Part shown: positions 12,261 to 26,039 of the stretch, piece after piece
Position numbering within the stretch: the first letter of the stretch is position 1
How the letters are laid out: the number at the start of each line of letters is the position of its first letter
Assembly: GCA_958496175.1 (NCBI GenBank)
Contig: OY292276.1
Coordinates: forward strand, 12,914,001 to 12,978,000
Length of the DNA stretch: 64,000 nt
Source of the DNA: Sisyra terminalis
Taxonomy: Eukaryota > Arthropoda > Insecta > Neuroptera > Sisyridae
Direction of reading: 5' to 3'
Notes under the pieces: model-generated
What the model saw: the letters and a program-made list of their open reading frames with translations, nothing else
The model's database searches: none
Told to the model about the DNA's origin: nothing
Translations under genes and position numbers: made by a program

Positions 12261-15136
12261 ACGTATATTATATAGGTACCTATATAAAGTGAATGTGTTC
12301 ATGTCGTTCATATTTACTGTGAAAAATAAATGAAAATGAATTTAGTACAGGGAGTCGCTCTGCTAGAACTAAATCAATTATATGGCCTCAATATTATTTA
12401 GATAGGTACACAATGCACGTAGCTTGTCAAGTATATTTTTCTATATTTTATTTTGCATAAAATTTTTCCAACTTTGTCAATTTCATGTCAGCTATATAAT
12501 TCCTATACTTACATTTCACAGTACAAATTTAATGGATTTAAGAATTTGTCACACTTATTATTTTTAATTTCATAATCTTTCTTTTCATAAAAATAAAAGA
12601 CAGAGAAAATTTCATTCTTTTGAACAAATTCTATTTCTAAATTGTAGCATTGGAAGTTATATTTAATTAAATTAATTGCAAGTGTCCCACAATTTATTTA
12701 AGCACAAACACAAGAAAAAGAAAATATTTTCCATATTCACATAAAATATTTATTTAAGCTTCAGTTATATAAATATCTATGATATGACTTGCATCCTAAA
12801 AAAAAAAACGGAAAAAAATGTTGCTCGGTAAATTTATATTATTAAATACAAAGTTGTTGAAATTGAATTGTTGAATCTCTCCATTGGTAATTGTACACAC
12901 CTTTTACAGGAATCAATACTGAATTATTAATGCTATTAATTGGATAAAACGTTTTTCTCATTTCTTGCCTCAGTGAAAGAATAAATTAATGAGTGAAAAA
13001 AAATCATAAGTTAACGGAACGGCTACTACATGGTAAATTGTTTTATTGAAAAAAAAATTCTTAAAGATAAATTAAATTAAATAGTTAGTCTTTGTGTACG
13101 GAATTTAACTTCCCATTAAAATGCAATGTATGGTCCTGTATACCTACTTCACATCAACAAACTCTTATTAACCTTTTAATTTATCAAATATTTTAATCAA
13201 ATTTACAGTTTATCCTATAAATTAAATCAAAACAATAATTTAACTTTAGCATTTTATTAACAAAATAAAGCTTGGCAATTAGCATTTTTTTTTTTTTGGT
13301 ATAAATAACTACTAATTCGACTATAAAGCATTTCATTTTTGTGGAAAGCTCGTCGGTATTTGCTCCGTATGCAGCAATTTTCTTCTTTCTTGTATTACTA
13401 CTTTATAAGTTTTATTAAATTATTAAAATAATTTCATAAACATTTTTCTTTCAATGATTCACAAAGGATAGTGTAGTGGAATACGGTAACGTTAGCTAAG
13501 TTTTACCTTCTTCACCCTATTATATATTCAAAAAGCGGTGATGAATTACCTATAAAAAATTATAACTAAAAGGAATGTGAAAGTATTTACCTCCTTTAAA
13601 GTTCAATTGTCACAAAATTTCGGATTTTTTTTTATTTTCATCGTGAAAATTAAGGTAAATTATGGGACAGACTACTACGTTTTCAAGTGGATATTGTTTT
13701 GTTTTCTATAAATGGAATTAAACATTGATTTCATTAAGGCTTTAAATTAGTTGACATCTTCTTTGTATTTTCTTCTACAAAAATTTTTTGGCACTTCGGA
13801 TAATTGTATGATTTTCTGGATCTTTGAACTTTGCATTTAAAATTTTCCTGAATTAATATTGATATACTTGTACATGCATTTACCATATGGTACATTTAGA
13901 GTTGCTTTGAGTGCTTTCAGTAGTTTTTAGTAATTTGGTGAACATTCTAATTAGCAAAACGACGAAACTTATATCTGCCATCATCTATCGCTATATCTAT
14001 CCCTTTTACGTAAATAAGTATCAAATTTAAATTTAAATTATGCTTAGTGGGAAAAATATTTAAAATAGTAGTAAAAGAAACCAGAAAGTTTGAATGTAAT
14101 TATTTAAGCTTTTCCATCAATCTGTAGCATTACACACAAGCAATATCTTATTGGGTTTCTAAGAAAGTGCATTTGTATATTTTTTCATAATTGTTTTTTT
14201 TTTGACAAAATTTATGATTATTAAGTACAAAATCGTAGAGGACTACTCTGATGTATTGGGATAGTTTAGAAGTTCAAATAAACAGTTATTTTCGCAGCTA
14301 TTGTTGTCTTTAGCTGGCAAACTAGTATTTATACAAACACTTATGAATTCATAATTTATTAAACATCAATCATCAACTTAATTGTTTGAAAAATTTAAAT
14401 TATTATTTAGTGATTTAGTGTTAACATCACAATATGACCCAATATATTTAGGTGATATCTAGGCTCATATGTACCTACTGATTTCGAATTTCTATATTAT
14501 AACATATAGAAGTACTAACTTTCAAGTATTACTATTTACCTTTTTTAAATGAAAATTAAAACTTTTTTTGGATTAAATTTTCATATAAAACAAGGCAACA
14601 CTAGTGATAAAGCATATTTGTTACTTATAAATTGTTTCGTCCTTATTTCAAGCTTTATCAGGAAAAATATACGACAAATGTGATACATTAAAATTTTGGT
14701 ATTAAAAAAACCTTATTTTAAATCAAATAATAGATACCATATAGATTCTATATTATCAAATTATGCAATAAAAACATCGATTCGAAAGTTTGAAGATCTA
14801 ATTTTTAAATTTGTGTTTTTGACTAAATACTTGTACATAAGTTAACAAAAGGGGAAATTATTTACCAGAAAATATTTTAAATCCTTACGATAACTTCGTT
14901 ATTTCAAAAAAAAAATAGTAATTATAAATAGATACTTTAAGTAAATAATTTTAACTTTAAAAGAAAAAAGGTACGAAAAAGGTTTTTATTTTAATATTAT
15001 AATATAAAGTTGCTATATTTAATAATATATTTCACCATGCAGATGAAAATCTACACACAGAGCTAGTATAGGAACTGTGCTTATATGAATACCTAATTAT
15101 TTTAAGTTTTGAGCTTTTTTATATTGATTAAATAAT

Positions 15137-15470
15137 AACACAGAAATATTACCTAGGTTATCCTCCAGAAAGCTAGTGAAAATTTTAAAAAATTAATTCA
15201 AATTTGTTAAATTATATAAATATCATTCTGTTCTTCAATCTTTTTTCTTTCATAAGTTCACTTTTCAGCGAAAGCTCAGATTTATCCCCCCATTAAATTG
15301 ATTAAGTATATTATTTTAATTGTCACAGAAATGCTAACTAGGTTATCCCGAAAACTAGTGAAAATTTTGAAAATTTTATTTTAAATTTTTGAAATTATAT
15401 AAATATCATTCTGTTCTTCAATCTCTTTCGTTTCAAAAGCTCACTTTTCAGCGAAAAGCTTCGACGTGGT
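15137..15470. repeat. Diverged tandem duplication, about 185-bp period
   Basis: Two copies share ACACAGAAATRYTA, CTAGGTTATCC, CTAGTGAAAATTTT, AAATTATATAAATATCATTC, TGTTCTTCAATCT and CACTTTTCAGCGAAA, in order. Copy 1 begins near 15139 and copy 2 near 15324. A weaker pair with AAATTTGCTCAMTGTGACA lies at about 15718 and 15888. Non-coding. Confidence 0.7.
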
Positions 15471-17318
15471 TCTTATGTCATCGAATGAAAATCCGCTTGT
15501 ACTTTCTGGAGATTATAAATATTGACAAAAAATTTTAACAACAAAAAAAAAATAATTAAGATCTTATTTTGATAATTTTGAATAATCTTATTTTGCTTAG
15601 GAATTTGAAAGATATAATCTTTTCCATAGTTTTTATCAAAACACAATAGATATAATAAAATAATTCTATTGTAGGTATTAAGAGATAGTGATTTTCTTAA
15701 ATAGTTATTTCTAAATTAAATTTGCTCACTGTGACAAAAAAAATTATTAGCTAAAGTCAATGAGGTTATCTAATTAATCATTGTAAAAGTTTTATGTATA
15801 TAGCGTATTGCAACTACTTGAAAATAGTTGCCATAGGAAGCTTTTACACTTTACTGTATGAAATATTGTAATTTATATGGAAATTTTAAATTTGCTCAAT
15901 GTGACATTAAATAAATTCAATACAATATAAAATGAAAATAAAAAAAAATAAGGTTATTCATTTAATAGTTTTAATTAAACCATATTATGGCAGGCAATTA
16001 GTATATAACTTCTAATTTGTCCAAAGCAATAAATAGTGTCCAAATTAAATATAAAACAAAAAAATAATAAACATGTTAGAGTTTAATCTGTTGTGAAAAA
16101 AATAATTAAAATAATTAGAATATTTACATAATTAACATCTTACAATTAGCAAAATATTTATTTGTCTTTATCCCTCACGTATTCTTTTTTTTTTTACTTC
16201 TAAACCAAACATAATTTTTATTTGAAAATTGTGAATTCACCGTTGAATTTTTTGTAAATTTTATTGTTCAAATTAATATCAGCATTGTTTGTCTACGTTA
16301 CAAAAAGTTCATTGAAATTATTTGTGTTACCATTTTGAGGGAATATAACCGTCTAATAATTTCAATGCGAGCTTTTCATAATCAAACAAAAACGCTTTTA
16401 TTGTTTGTCTAGAAAAACGATTTATTCTCTGATCGTTTTACCTATTATAAAGCGATATAAAAATACTATATTGAATTAAATTGGTATCGCAATTTGATGT
16501 GAATGTAATATGAATGGGTATATCTATAAAAATATTTTTAATATTTTAATATTCAGAATGATATTTTCATATTTCGAGCACTTATAATTTTGTGGAATTA
16601 AGTTGTATTTTAGGCACTTAAGAAGACGAATATCTCGTTATGTCTTGTTGATGTTTACAATGCTATAAATCTATTTTAAAATTCTAATTCAGTGAAAGTT
16701 ATTCGTATACTATTATATTTGATAACGAAAAAAAAATTTTATGAATATAAAAAGTTTATGACAAACACGCATTAAATGTAGGCTCTTACAAAACTATATG
16801 TTTGTACATTACATGTGACAATTACCTTCTTGATTAGAACAGAAGGTATAAATTATCAAGTCAATATTATTCACGAGCCTCCCGGGTACATTTGAAATAG
16901 ATTCATGTATGAGAGCGAATATGTGTATTTTGAACGTACAAATGCTTGGGGGTAGTAATAAAGATGGGGTGAATATGGCCAATGCATTGAATAACACATT
17001 TACGACCACAGATTATTACGTTTCGTTCCTAATATTTCATGTGCCTAATTTTTAATTATATTTTCAAAATTTTCTAAATGGAACATTTATTAATTTTCGT
17101 TGGTTATTTTCAAACGAAAATTAAATTTTTATATCTTCCTAGTTTCGCTATATTATCTAGTAATGTTGAAATTATCATTTTAAATATAACTGGCAATACT
17201 ATATTAATAAGAATAGTCGAGGTCTGTTTTCATTTATTTAACTTTACAAAGGCTTTAACTAATTAAAAGTTGTACGGTTATCTAAAGTTTTGTAACGCTT
17301 TATATCTTTTTGTTTCAG

Positions 17319-17472
17319 TGTTGGTGTTGGTCGAGCACACTTCGAAAAACAACCACCGAGCAATTTACGGAAATCAAATTTTTTTCATTTCGTAATTGCT
17401 CTTTATGACAGATCAGGACAACCAATTGAAATTGAACGGACGGCATTCATTGGATTCATTGAAAAAGATCAG
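17319..17472 (+). CDS. kn: kn coding exon 2 (start of COE DNA-binding domain)
   Basis: Acceptor TTTTTGTTTCAG|T and donor GATCAG|GTATTA. 154 bases: one base completes the split serine, then 51 codons, leaving phase 0. It encodes [20 protein letters not shown] (the start of the COE DNA-binding domain, virtually invariant across animals), then a [26 protein letters not shown] segment. This is the part of the EBF fold that contacts DNA from the minor-groove side. There are no stops or frame breaks. The identification is as firm as sequence reading allows. Confidence 0.96.
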
Positions 17473-18252
17473 GTATTACAAATCTGATTAATATAATTGG
17501 ATTTTTATGTTGAGTTAAGATGAAACTTTGTGTGTATTATTCGCTTTTAGTTATTGCGAAGTTATAATTAACTGCTGGACCATTCATTCGGTGGCTCTTT
17601 CGTAACTTGCTGTGTTGTACATAATATCATAATTTATAAACTATCCCTCAACAAGAAATTCGCAGTAAAGCGACTTGTATAAACACTATCAGCGCTCCAG
17701 CTTCATCCCTTACATATCTCACACCCTCTATCCCCAGAGTAAATCACCCTTTGAATTAGTTTAAATTAAACTCTTGTCAAAACGTAGAGGCGTACAAAAC
17801 TATAAATCATAACTCAATTATTAATTTTTATTTTACTTTTTCATAAATTTATTCCGCATAAATAAATTAGATTTTTTTCAAAAATTTCTTTGACCAAAAC
17901 TAAAATAAACACCCACTCAATAATCGGCAACCAGTCGTTTAAATTTGTAACACAAATGAACGCCACTGAAGGCAACAAATTATTGTGATGGTGGTGTTAC
18001 AGAGATTAGGGCTTAAGTTGGGTAAAACATTTATCATGTAACCGAAACTAGAGTTAAATTTGGTTGGTCAAAGTTTTGTCGAGCTTCGTAGAAAATAAGA
18101 GCGTTGGCTGCCCTTAGGATCAACGCTCTCATCCCACATATATCATAAACACACTTTCTCTCCTTTTGAAAATATTCTCGAAATATGTTTATTAAATGTG
18201 TATAACATTTACATAATATCATACTTTATTACACACTATTATATGTTTTCAG
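17473..18252 (+). other. kn intron 2 (780 bp)
   Basis: GTATTA..TATGTTTTCAG. AT-rich. I see no repeat or gene in it; the 62-codon minus-strand open frame near 18034-18222 has no recognisable family. The block 17900-18000 is slightly more complex. Confidence 0.85.
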
Positions 18253-18316
18253 GAAACTGAAGGACAAAAAACGAATAATGGTATCCAATATAGACTGCAA
18301 CTTCTCTACGCAAACG
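18253..18316 (+). CDS. kn: kn coding exon 3
   Basis: Acceptor TTTTCAG|GAA and donor AACG|GTGAGA. 64 bases: 21 codons plus one base, so intron 3 is phase 1. Encodes ETEGQKTNNGIQYRLQLLYAN; TNNGI.Y.LQLLY is a COE hallmark within the DNA-binding domain. The ETEGQ portion is the more variable linker between IEK and the TNNG motif. Confidence 0.95.
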
Positions 18317-20553
18317 GTGAGATTTATGATAAAAATAATTTTTAATTCAATTCATTTTATAATTGATAGGTTCGTGTAAAAATAAACTCTGGTTACATCA
18401 GTGGGTCAAGGTGAATTAATTAAAAGTTTTATTAGTAATAAATTACTTATTAATGATTGATCGGTAACTATGCTCATTAATAAAGTTGTTTTTTCAATAA
18501 ATTTAACGGTGATATAGTCGGTATTTAAGTTTGTTTATGATATCTACATTTAATAATTGATGAACCAACATGAGCGTCTATCATTTATAATTGAATTACA
18601 AAACTTATTGAAATTCATTTTTGAGGTATGAAAATTCTTAATTAAAAATCTTTTGATTTTCTAAAGGTATATAATCTTTATTGACAAAATATATAATAGA
18701 AACCGATATAAGCAATATAATTCTGCTAGATTAAACAATATTTCAAATATTAAGCCATACGTTCTTTATGAAATCCTCAAAATTTTAAAACAATGAATTT
18801 ATAGTAGAAGAATATAAAATGTATTTTAAAAGCAAACCTTCCGATTAACAACTTTAGCAATAGTTCAGTAAAACAATTTAATAACAATATGTGAGTATGA
18901 AACTATGATAAATAATTACTCTAAAAATGTGTTGAACACCTAAATCAAAGTCCAAAATTTTTTTGGTGTTAATTAAATATAGGTGTTTATTTCGATTATC
19001 AATTATGATAAATTTTTTATCTATTGGACAATAATTCACAACATTTCCAAGTTTAAAACTATTATTTAAAAGATAAGAAATTATTCCTTGAGTATATGAG
19101 TATTTTTGAGTATTCCATTTCCAATTGTTTGTATTAAATTTTTCAGTTTTTTTTTTCTTTTTACTTCAATCTTTGGGTTAAAATATAAAAATCCAAAGTA
19201 TTTAAAGACTTAATAAATCTGAGATTTTAAAAGAAATCTTTAATTTTCGTCAATGTTTCAATAATGACTGCCTTTAGGTAATTTATTTTATATTCAGGAT
19301 TTCAAAGAATTGTTTTACACTTAGGTCGTTATCAATGAAAAATATCAAATGGAAAATGAAATATTTCTGTGTTTTTAAGTTTTTTATCAGGCCATTGCTC
19401 CAAGTTGAAAATAGAGATCATTATTTTCCAATTGATCCTTATTCTTAATTATATTGAATGAATTTATTACCATATCTTTTCTTGCTTACATATGTAAAAC
19501 TTTTAACTTTTTTGGTTCAATTGTACTAGTTTTCAAACATAAACTGTATCAAATTTGTGCTTTTATTTTAAACTAATTGAACCTACAAACGTTGTCCTGC
19601 CAGTCTATATTTTAATGATTGTAAATAAATAACTTGGATTTAAAAATTTGTTCTTAGAACTTTACAAAGTCCTCCCGTAACAACTTGCAGCATCCTTTGT
19701 TATACCTTTATAACGTACCTTCATGATATATATTTTTCTACTAATTTTCGAGAAAATTTGCTATACCTCTAAAAAGCACTACACGATCGTACTAATGAAG
19801 TATTGACAGTTAGTGGCTATTGTATTGACCGTTGAAAATACCGCTTTTTGCGATCGTAGGTATGTTAATGACGCAAGAAATAGATGAAAACATTCACAGA
19901 TAAAAATGTTAACATTGTATCTAAATTTAGTACGGAGAATTTGAGATATATAACTTTAATGGTAACCGGTGGAGTTAGGATGAATTTCCGAAATAGCCCA
20001 CAATATCATTTGAGTTGGCCAACCCAGATTTAAAATATGCTGATTTTTTGGTATCTTAAAAAAGAACATTGATATTTAATTAAAGGGCTTAATTGATATC
20101 TGATTAATGGGGATTCATTAATTGACTTTAATCGGCTTTCTTCTGAATGCTACTTTTATTATAAAAAATCAAACGTAAATACTAAGTAGGTACCCTTTTT
20201 TTCTAAAAAAAAAATTAGTTAAACTTAATTACAAATTTTCTATCAAATCAAGAAAGTTGTATTTAAATTAGAACCAAAAGTAAAACCAAAATAAAATATT
20301 GATACAACTATTTAGATAAGACTTGTTTGTGACTTTCCTTATACTTTTATTTTTGGCGAAACAATAAGCTGTACCTGAAAACAAAATATTATCGAAATCA
20401 ATAAACCCGTTCTTGAATGGTACGATAGAATTCAGGTAGAAAAATATTTACGTATAATTTTATCGACCTTTATTCCAAAGTGATCAATATTTTGAGCAAA
20501 ACCGGCTTAATGTCCTAAGAGGTGTAAAAATGCAAAGAATTTTTACCTGCTCT

Positions 20554-20791
20554 CAACTGATGATATGAAATAACATAGTGAAAGCTTGAAGGCCAAAATG
20601 TGAGAAAAATTGAGATTAAAAGGTAACATTTATGAATTTGGAAACAGGTGTTAATGTGATTATAATTGACAACAAATATTAAATACCTTAAACTGGTTCC
20701 AAATTCCTGAACGATCCAAATTCCAAATGCCATTCTTTCGTTAGCATTTTGGCCTTCAAGCTTTTACTATGTTATTTCATATCAACAGTTG
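20554..20791. repeat. Foldback repeat with 47-bp arms
   Basis: CAACTGATGATATGAAATAA and the following bases to AAAATG at 20600 are repeated as the reverse complement at 20745-20791 with only a few mismatches, around a loop of about 145 bp. MITE-like in size. No target-site duplication could be recognised with confidence and there is no coding content. Confidence 0.75.
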
Positions 20792-22242
20792 AAGGTCCAA
20801 ATGTTCGCATTCTACACTAACTAACGAGTAAACTGATTTCGCACTTAACGTGTGGAACCCATAATGACAAAAGCCATAATAGAAAAGCTCTTCAATTTTC
20901 ATTTCATCCTTTACAAACTGATGCCTGCAAATTCGTCTGCGTGACGTCTATGATAGTATTATTTTCTTTTGAAATTTGCACATATAAGATTTAATATTCG
21001 GAAATTTTATATTCTTACGAAAAGCATATTTGAAACTAAAAATTAATACTGTAACGCCTCTAAACAGGCACACTTTATCAAATGTTGATTTTTTTTTAAA
21101 AATGTGACAAAATTTTCTATTAATTTTTAGAAAATACCTGATGAGATTCAATACGATTATTTAAATTGATATTTTTTATGCCCTGTGCGTAGGTTGCGTG
21201 TCTACTATATATTTAATCATCCACAAATTAATCAACTATGGACGAATAAAAATTTTTATATGATCAATAAGTCTGCCGTAAGGTAAAATAGGACCTAAGG
21301 TAGACAAATAGAAAAATATTTCAAAATTCCTTTTATTTTAAATGGATATTTTACCTTAAAATGGTTATTGAAATTGAATAAAAAATCCAAAAGCCTAAAG
21401 TCCTATTGTTTTTTTTTTGTAAATAAGCAGGTTTTTCAGATTCTGTTTCAATTCCTGAATGAGTGTTTTTCCCAGAACCACTTTATTGGGCACAACTTCG
21501 AATATGAAGTTTTAATATTTTTACGAAACCTAATTTCCGATAATCATGATCACATAATACACGAATAATCAATAATAATATACGAATAATCATAACGTTA
21601 ATTGTATTATGTATTCAACCCCTACATATCGATACATGTAGGAATATAAATAAAATTTGAATTTTAAAAATATTGAAATATTTTTACTCCAGGTCATACT
21701 TGTATTACTATTTTCTTCTTGAGGAACCTTTTGGGTTTTAATAGCTACACTTTAAAAAAAAATAAAACAGAAATATGTCTAAATTGAACCCAAGTCTTTT
21801 CTATAAGGATCGAAGATATTATGTTACCACAAAAACATTAATATTTGAAAAATTAATAATGAAAGTGTATGAAAATATGGACTTTTAAAAAAGACAATTG
21901 TTACAGTTTAAAACAACTACCGATGCTAAATGTTATTAGCTTATTATAGTAAAACTTTTGATTATTAGTTAAAATTAAAAAGTAGGAGGAAAATTTTTAA
22001 AAATCGTTCGAATATTTGTAATTATTGTTTTTTTCATCCCTCTGCTTTACGAAGGAAAGGACTTCTCTTATTTTTTTTATGTAATGATATTAAAGCCTGC
22101 AGTGAGTGGAAGTATTGGATCTTAATATAATACTAAATTTTATAAAAAAATCGGTTTATCTGTTTTTTAGTTAAAAGAAGATAAATTGAGAAAATTGTTT
22201 TTTTCAAAAGTAGGCAAATTTGGAGTAACGACATTTTGAATC

Positions 22243-22323
22243 AAAAAATTACTTTGTACATACCGACAGGGACTAGAATTATAAAAAAATTACTTTGCAT
22301 GTACCGACAGGGACTAGAATTAT
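22243..22323. repeat. Direct duplication, 41-bp unit
   Basis: Two adjacent units with AAATTACTTTGYAYRTACCG, then ACAGGGACTAGAATTAT, nearly identical. A recent local duplication. Confidence 0.85.
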
Positions 22324-24307
22324 ATACATTAACTACCTACACACTTTTCCATTATACTTTGACACTTTAATTTTATTTACATGATTTTTTTCCTGTAGGG
22401 AAAGGAAATTTAAATCAGCAAAATATTTCAAAATCAAGCAAGTAATTCCAATCGAAACAGGTACCTATTTAATTTCATTCAACGATTATGTTTCGTATTA
22501 AATGGCACTTTGATTAATAAATTTGAAATTATGTTTGTTGACGGTTTTTATATCTTACCATATATAAACTTTGCCACCCCATATCACTCTGCTAGAGATG
22601 AAATTTTCAAAAATCCGTTCTTATCGGATGCTTGAATCATATAAGGGATGTTACTTTAAAACTTCACGACTCTACGACCAGCAGTTTTGGCTATAATTTG
22701 ATTCTCATTCATTACAGTAGGTCGAACGATTTTATATAGTATATGGATTAAAAGTTTTGTTTTTATATATCCCAAATTTAAGGTAATGTTAGTACAATTG
22801 ATTAGAACGTTGTTTTAATATTGTTTTACTGTGATAGTATATAGTAATGTTGATGAAAAATCCGATTTAGGTAGGTGCTATTTAAACCTTACCTAAGTGA
22901 CAGAATTACAAGACAATTTATGACTGCACTTTTTTTTTTAAATTAAAGCTTTTTATAACTAAAGTGCGCGAAAAGAAGAGCTTAACTATTTGGCTTGAGA
23001 TTTTCAACAGTTAGCTGGGTATAAAGATGTATCTATCACTAATTGATATGTTAATAAAATAGTTCCAAGATGAAAGCCTTGGGCGACTTGTGATATTACA
23101 TTTTATTAATTCGAAAAAATATTATTTAATCTTACCTATTAGAAGTCTGTTATTAAAGCGTAACGGAAATCAGTCAGAAGCTTTGCATTTTATGCCATTC
23201 AAAGTTAATTTTTAAAAATTACTTCGTGATTTAGCATTTGGAATACTTGGTAAAAGTTAATGTATATCATGTACTTCCACGCCCTCGTTCATGATATGGG
23301 TTAGATATTTAACTTAAATGGATATTAAAGTCAATCTATAACTGTGTAAAAGCCATGTTCTTTTAATATTATATAGTTAGTTTTACTGAAGTCCAACAAT
23401 ATTTGAGACTGCACTACCTTTTACAACAATTAAGCAATTGACAAACATTGCATAAATCAGTCTTTTTTTCTTAAAAATTAAAAATTAAACCTAAATACTT
23501 GATATTTGTGATAGGTAATAATTTTACTGACAAGGTTTTCCATTAAATTTTTTCTATAAGTCGCTCAAAAAATTTTTAAATTATCCTCGATAATGATACA
23601 CTTGTATACACTTTGTGTCATTCCATTTTAAATAAAATGTAAATGTTGATTGAAATTTTATATAACTGCTAATAATTTCTTCATATGATTGACAGCTTTT
23701 TATATTTGCACATATTAATTAGAGCAAACACGAGGTTAATAATTATAATTTTATTATTTTTTTCATTTCAAAAATCCCTTTCATTTTCATTCCACGCAAT
23801 AAAACAAATACATTTTTTTATAAATATAATCTTATCATTACATCACATAATTTTAATGCCCCAATACATTAAAATATTGTTGGATTGTATAAACAAAATA
23901 AACAATAAAGAATTCTGTTGAGTTAAGTTAAATCAAGCGGAAGGCGCCAATAAATTTATGATAGTTTTAATTTAATTCAATTACAAATATATTGGACTAA
24001 TGGATTTCAAAAAAATGTTACTTATCAATCCGATTGGATTTTATATAAGTTAATAAAGATTAAACACTTTCTATTTTTGTTTTTATACTAATAGTACTAC
24101 TACAAACACATGTTAATACAACGACAAAATCCCAAGAGTGATAAATCAATCATGTATGATTTGCCTCAGGATCTCTATCCATCACAACATTATAAAAATC
24201 AACAATTTTTGCTCAAATTTCTTGATAGAATACGTTGAAAGTTTATATATTTATTAGTAATTTTATTAAGACAATTTCTCTAAATGGTCAAAAATAATCA
24301 GTGTTAC

Positions 24308-24334
24308 GTTTTTTTTTTTTTTTTTTTTTTTTTA
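24308..24334. repeat. Poly-T tract
   Basis: About 25 consecutive T residues within intron 3, followed by AATACAAG. Read as T-run; on the minus strand it could be the A-tail of a retroposed element, but no recognisable body precedes it. Confidence 0.8.
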
Positions 24335-25309
24335 ATACAAGTTTTCAATGTGAAATGTACACAAACAGGTAGCTGTAGTTCCTTATAGCAAAACTTGATT
24401 TTCTAGACTTGTGAATTGCTTGATGACGTAACGCTATCGTTATTAAGAAGTCGTTAAAACAATAATTAATCTGTAATAAATGCTTGAACGGCGATACATT
24501 TCAAATAAGATTTGTATTTCAAGTTTGTACGTTTTGATTAGGTCGAGCAAAATAATATGAAAGAATGATGGTTTCAATTAATATCATAAGGTACTTACTT
24601 GGGTATGGTTAATACTTGAGAAACGATACTTATATTTTATGATTTTGTCATACTTGTTTTCAGTAATTAGACTTAAAAAGTATATTGTTAATCATTAAAA
24701 GTAATTGTAAAAATGTGATTTTGTGCTATTATTAAGTAAGATCTTGTGAAATGTTGTGTTTTTTTTTTTGGGTAACAAGTGTTGTTGGTTTTAAGGGGGA
24801 GAAGAAAGGTGTACGTATAATATTTTATTAATAGGAACAAAACTTGACCATAGCTGCGATTACAAACACATAAGGTATTAAAGCTCTCATTTGCCGCTTA
24901 GTCTTAGAATTTGCCGTTGGAGATAAAGGTAATGAGACACCAAACCCTTGTTAATGTCAAGAGTTCTCAAACAGTTTATTATGAAATATTATCCCACAAA
25001 ATAATACATATAACCACTTGATTACACTTGAAAATGATTAAGAGAATTAAAATATTAGTTTTGACTAGCATCTATAAATATATGTACCGCAATGGCATTG
25101 ACTTAAAAATTAGTTTTTGTATAATATATCAGGTAAGAATGTTTGGTACTTCTGAATGGAAAGATGCCTGAAAGCATGTAATAACAGGAGCTATTGTAAC
25201 TAATTACAAATAAGTCCTTTATGTGGTGCGATTCATACAATGTAATAATAGATTTGGACATAGTCGATAGATTTCGTACAGGCTTAATATAGCAAATTGT
25301 GTGTATATA

Positions 25310-25600
25310 TTCGTATGTATACCTATGTAAGCAGGGACGTGTTCGCTTTGTATAAGCGCTCTTCTATTTACGGGAATTAGGTTCGCATACGTTTACATAG
25401 CTACCAAATTTACATAGCTGGTAAGCTCCTTGGTCACTTTACTTTCCCAGATTTCTGTTTACTCGGTATGTGCATAAAAGGACTACCGCTACAAATACAC
25501 AGAAGATACGCCGCCACCACCATGTTTATCCTTTTACCTTTAAAATTCTCTTACGCATATGTGTCCATGGGTATTTACCCACATTAATTAAATGGCTGCT
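25310..25600. promoter_or_regulatory. Candidate intron 3 regulatory block
   Basis: A repeat-free, GC-richer stretch between AT-rich flanks. It contains GTACCGCAATGG-like and CGCCGCCACCACCATG words, an internal near-repeat (TTTACATAGCTACCAAA / TTTACATAGCTGG) and a CATATGTG E-box-like word. Reported on composition alone. Confidence 0.25.
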
Positions 25601-26039
25601 TAGGGCTCTTAAACAGATTTTATTTTGTAATTAATTAGTCGTACTATGGAAATAATAACTAGAAAATATTGGTTTGAAGTATAAAAGCAACTGTAAATTG
25701 AAAATTAAAAAGGGAAAAAAATATATTTTTGACCGTTAAAATAATGTTTATGAAGACAAAAACTTTCATGTAGGATATAAAATTTGTATTTCAGTATAAG
25801 TAAAATAATACAAGACTTAGGCAATAACGTTCTTTTTGAATTGTAGGTTTCTTAATGTAAAACTTTTAAAACTAAAAGAAACTATTGCAATAAAAGATTG
25901 TTTAAATTATCCATTAGTTTAAATTATTATTAATATTTTTAGTTTAAAATGTCCAAAAAAGAGATCCAATTCAATGGTAAATTATTAGGAACAATTTCAA
26001 AAAACTGTTGAGGTAAAATTTTTTAGGACCTTTAAGAAT

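Larger units (their letters stand above)
8074..17318 (+). other. kn intron 1 (9.2 kb)
   Basis: Bounded by GTAAAT and TTTTTGTTTCAG. Mostly AT-rich, low-complexity DNA. Contents: a candidate regulatory block just inside the intron (8160-8460), a 0.7-kb tandem duplication interrupted by a foldback element (9540-11420), a second candidate regulatory block (12000-12260), and diverged duplications at 15137-15470 and about 15718-15930. There is also a moderately complex block at 16800-17000 close to exon 2. No gene is seen in it. Confidence 0.85.

Noticed and set aside
20557..20580. CTGATGATATGAAA as a hammerhead core
   Set aside because: Only three bases separate the two core boxes, so no stem II can form, and the partner arm has CTGTTGA.
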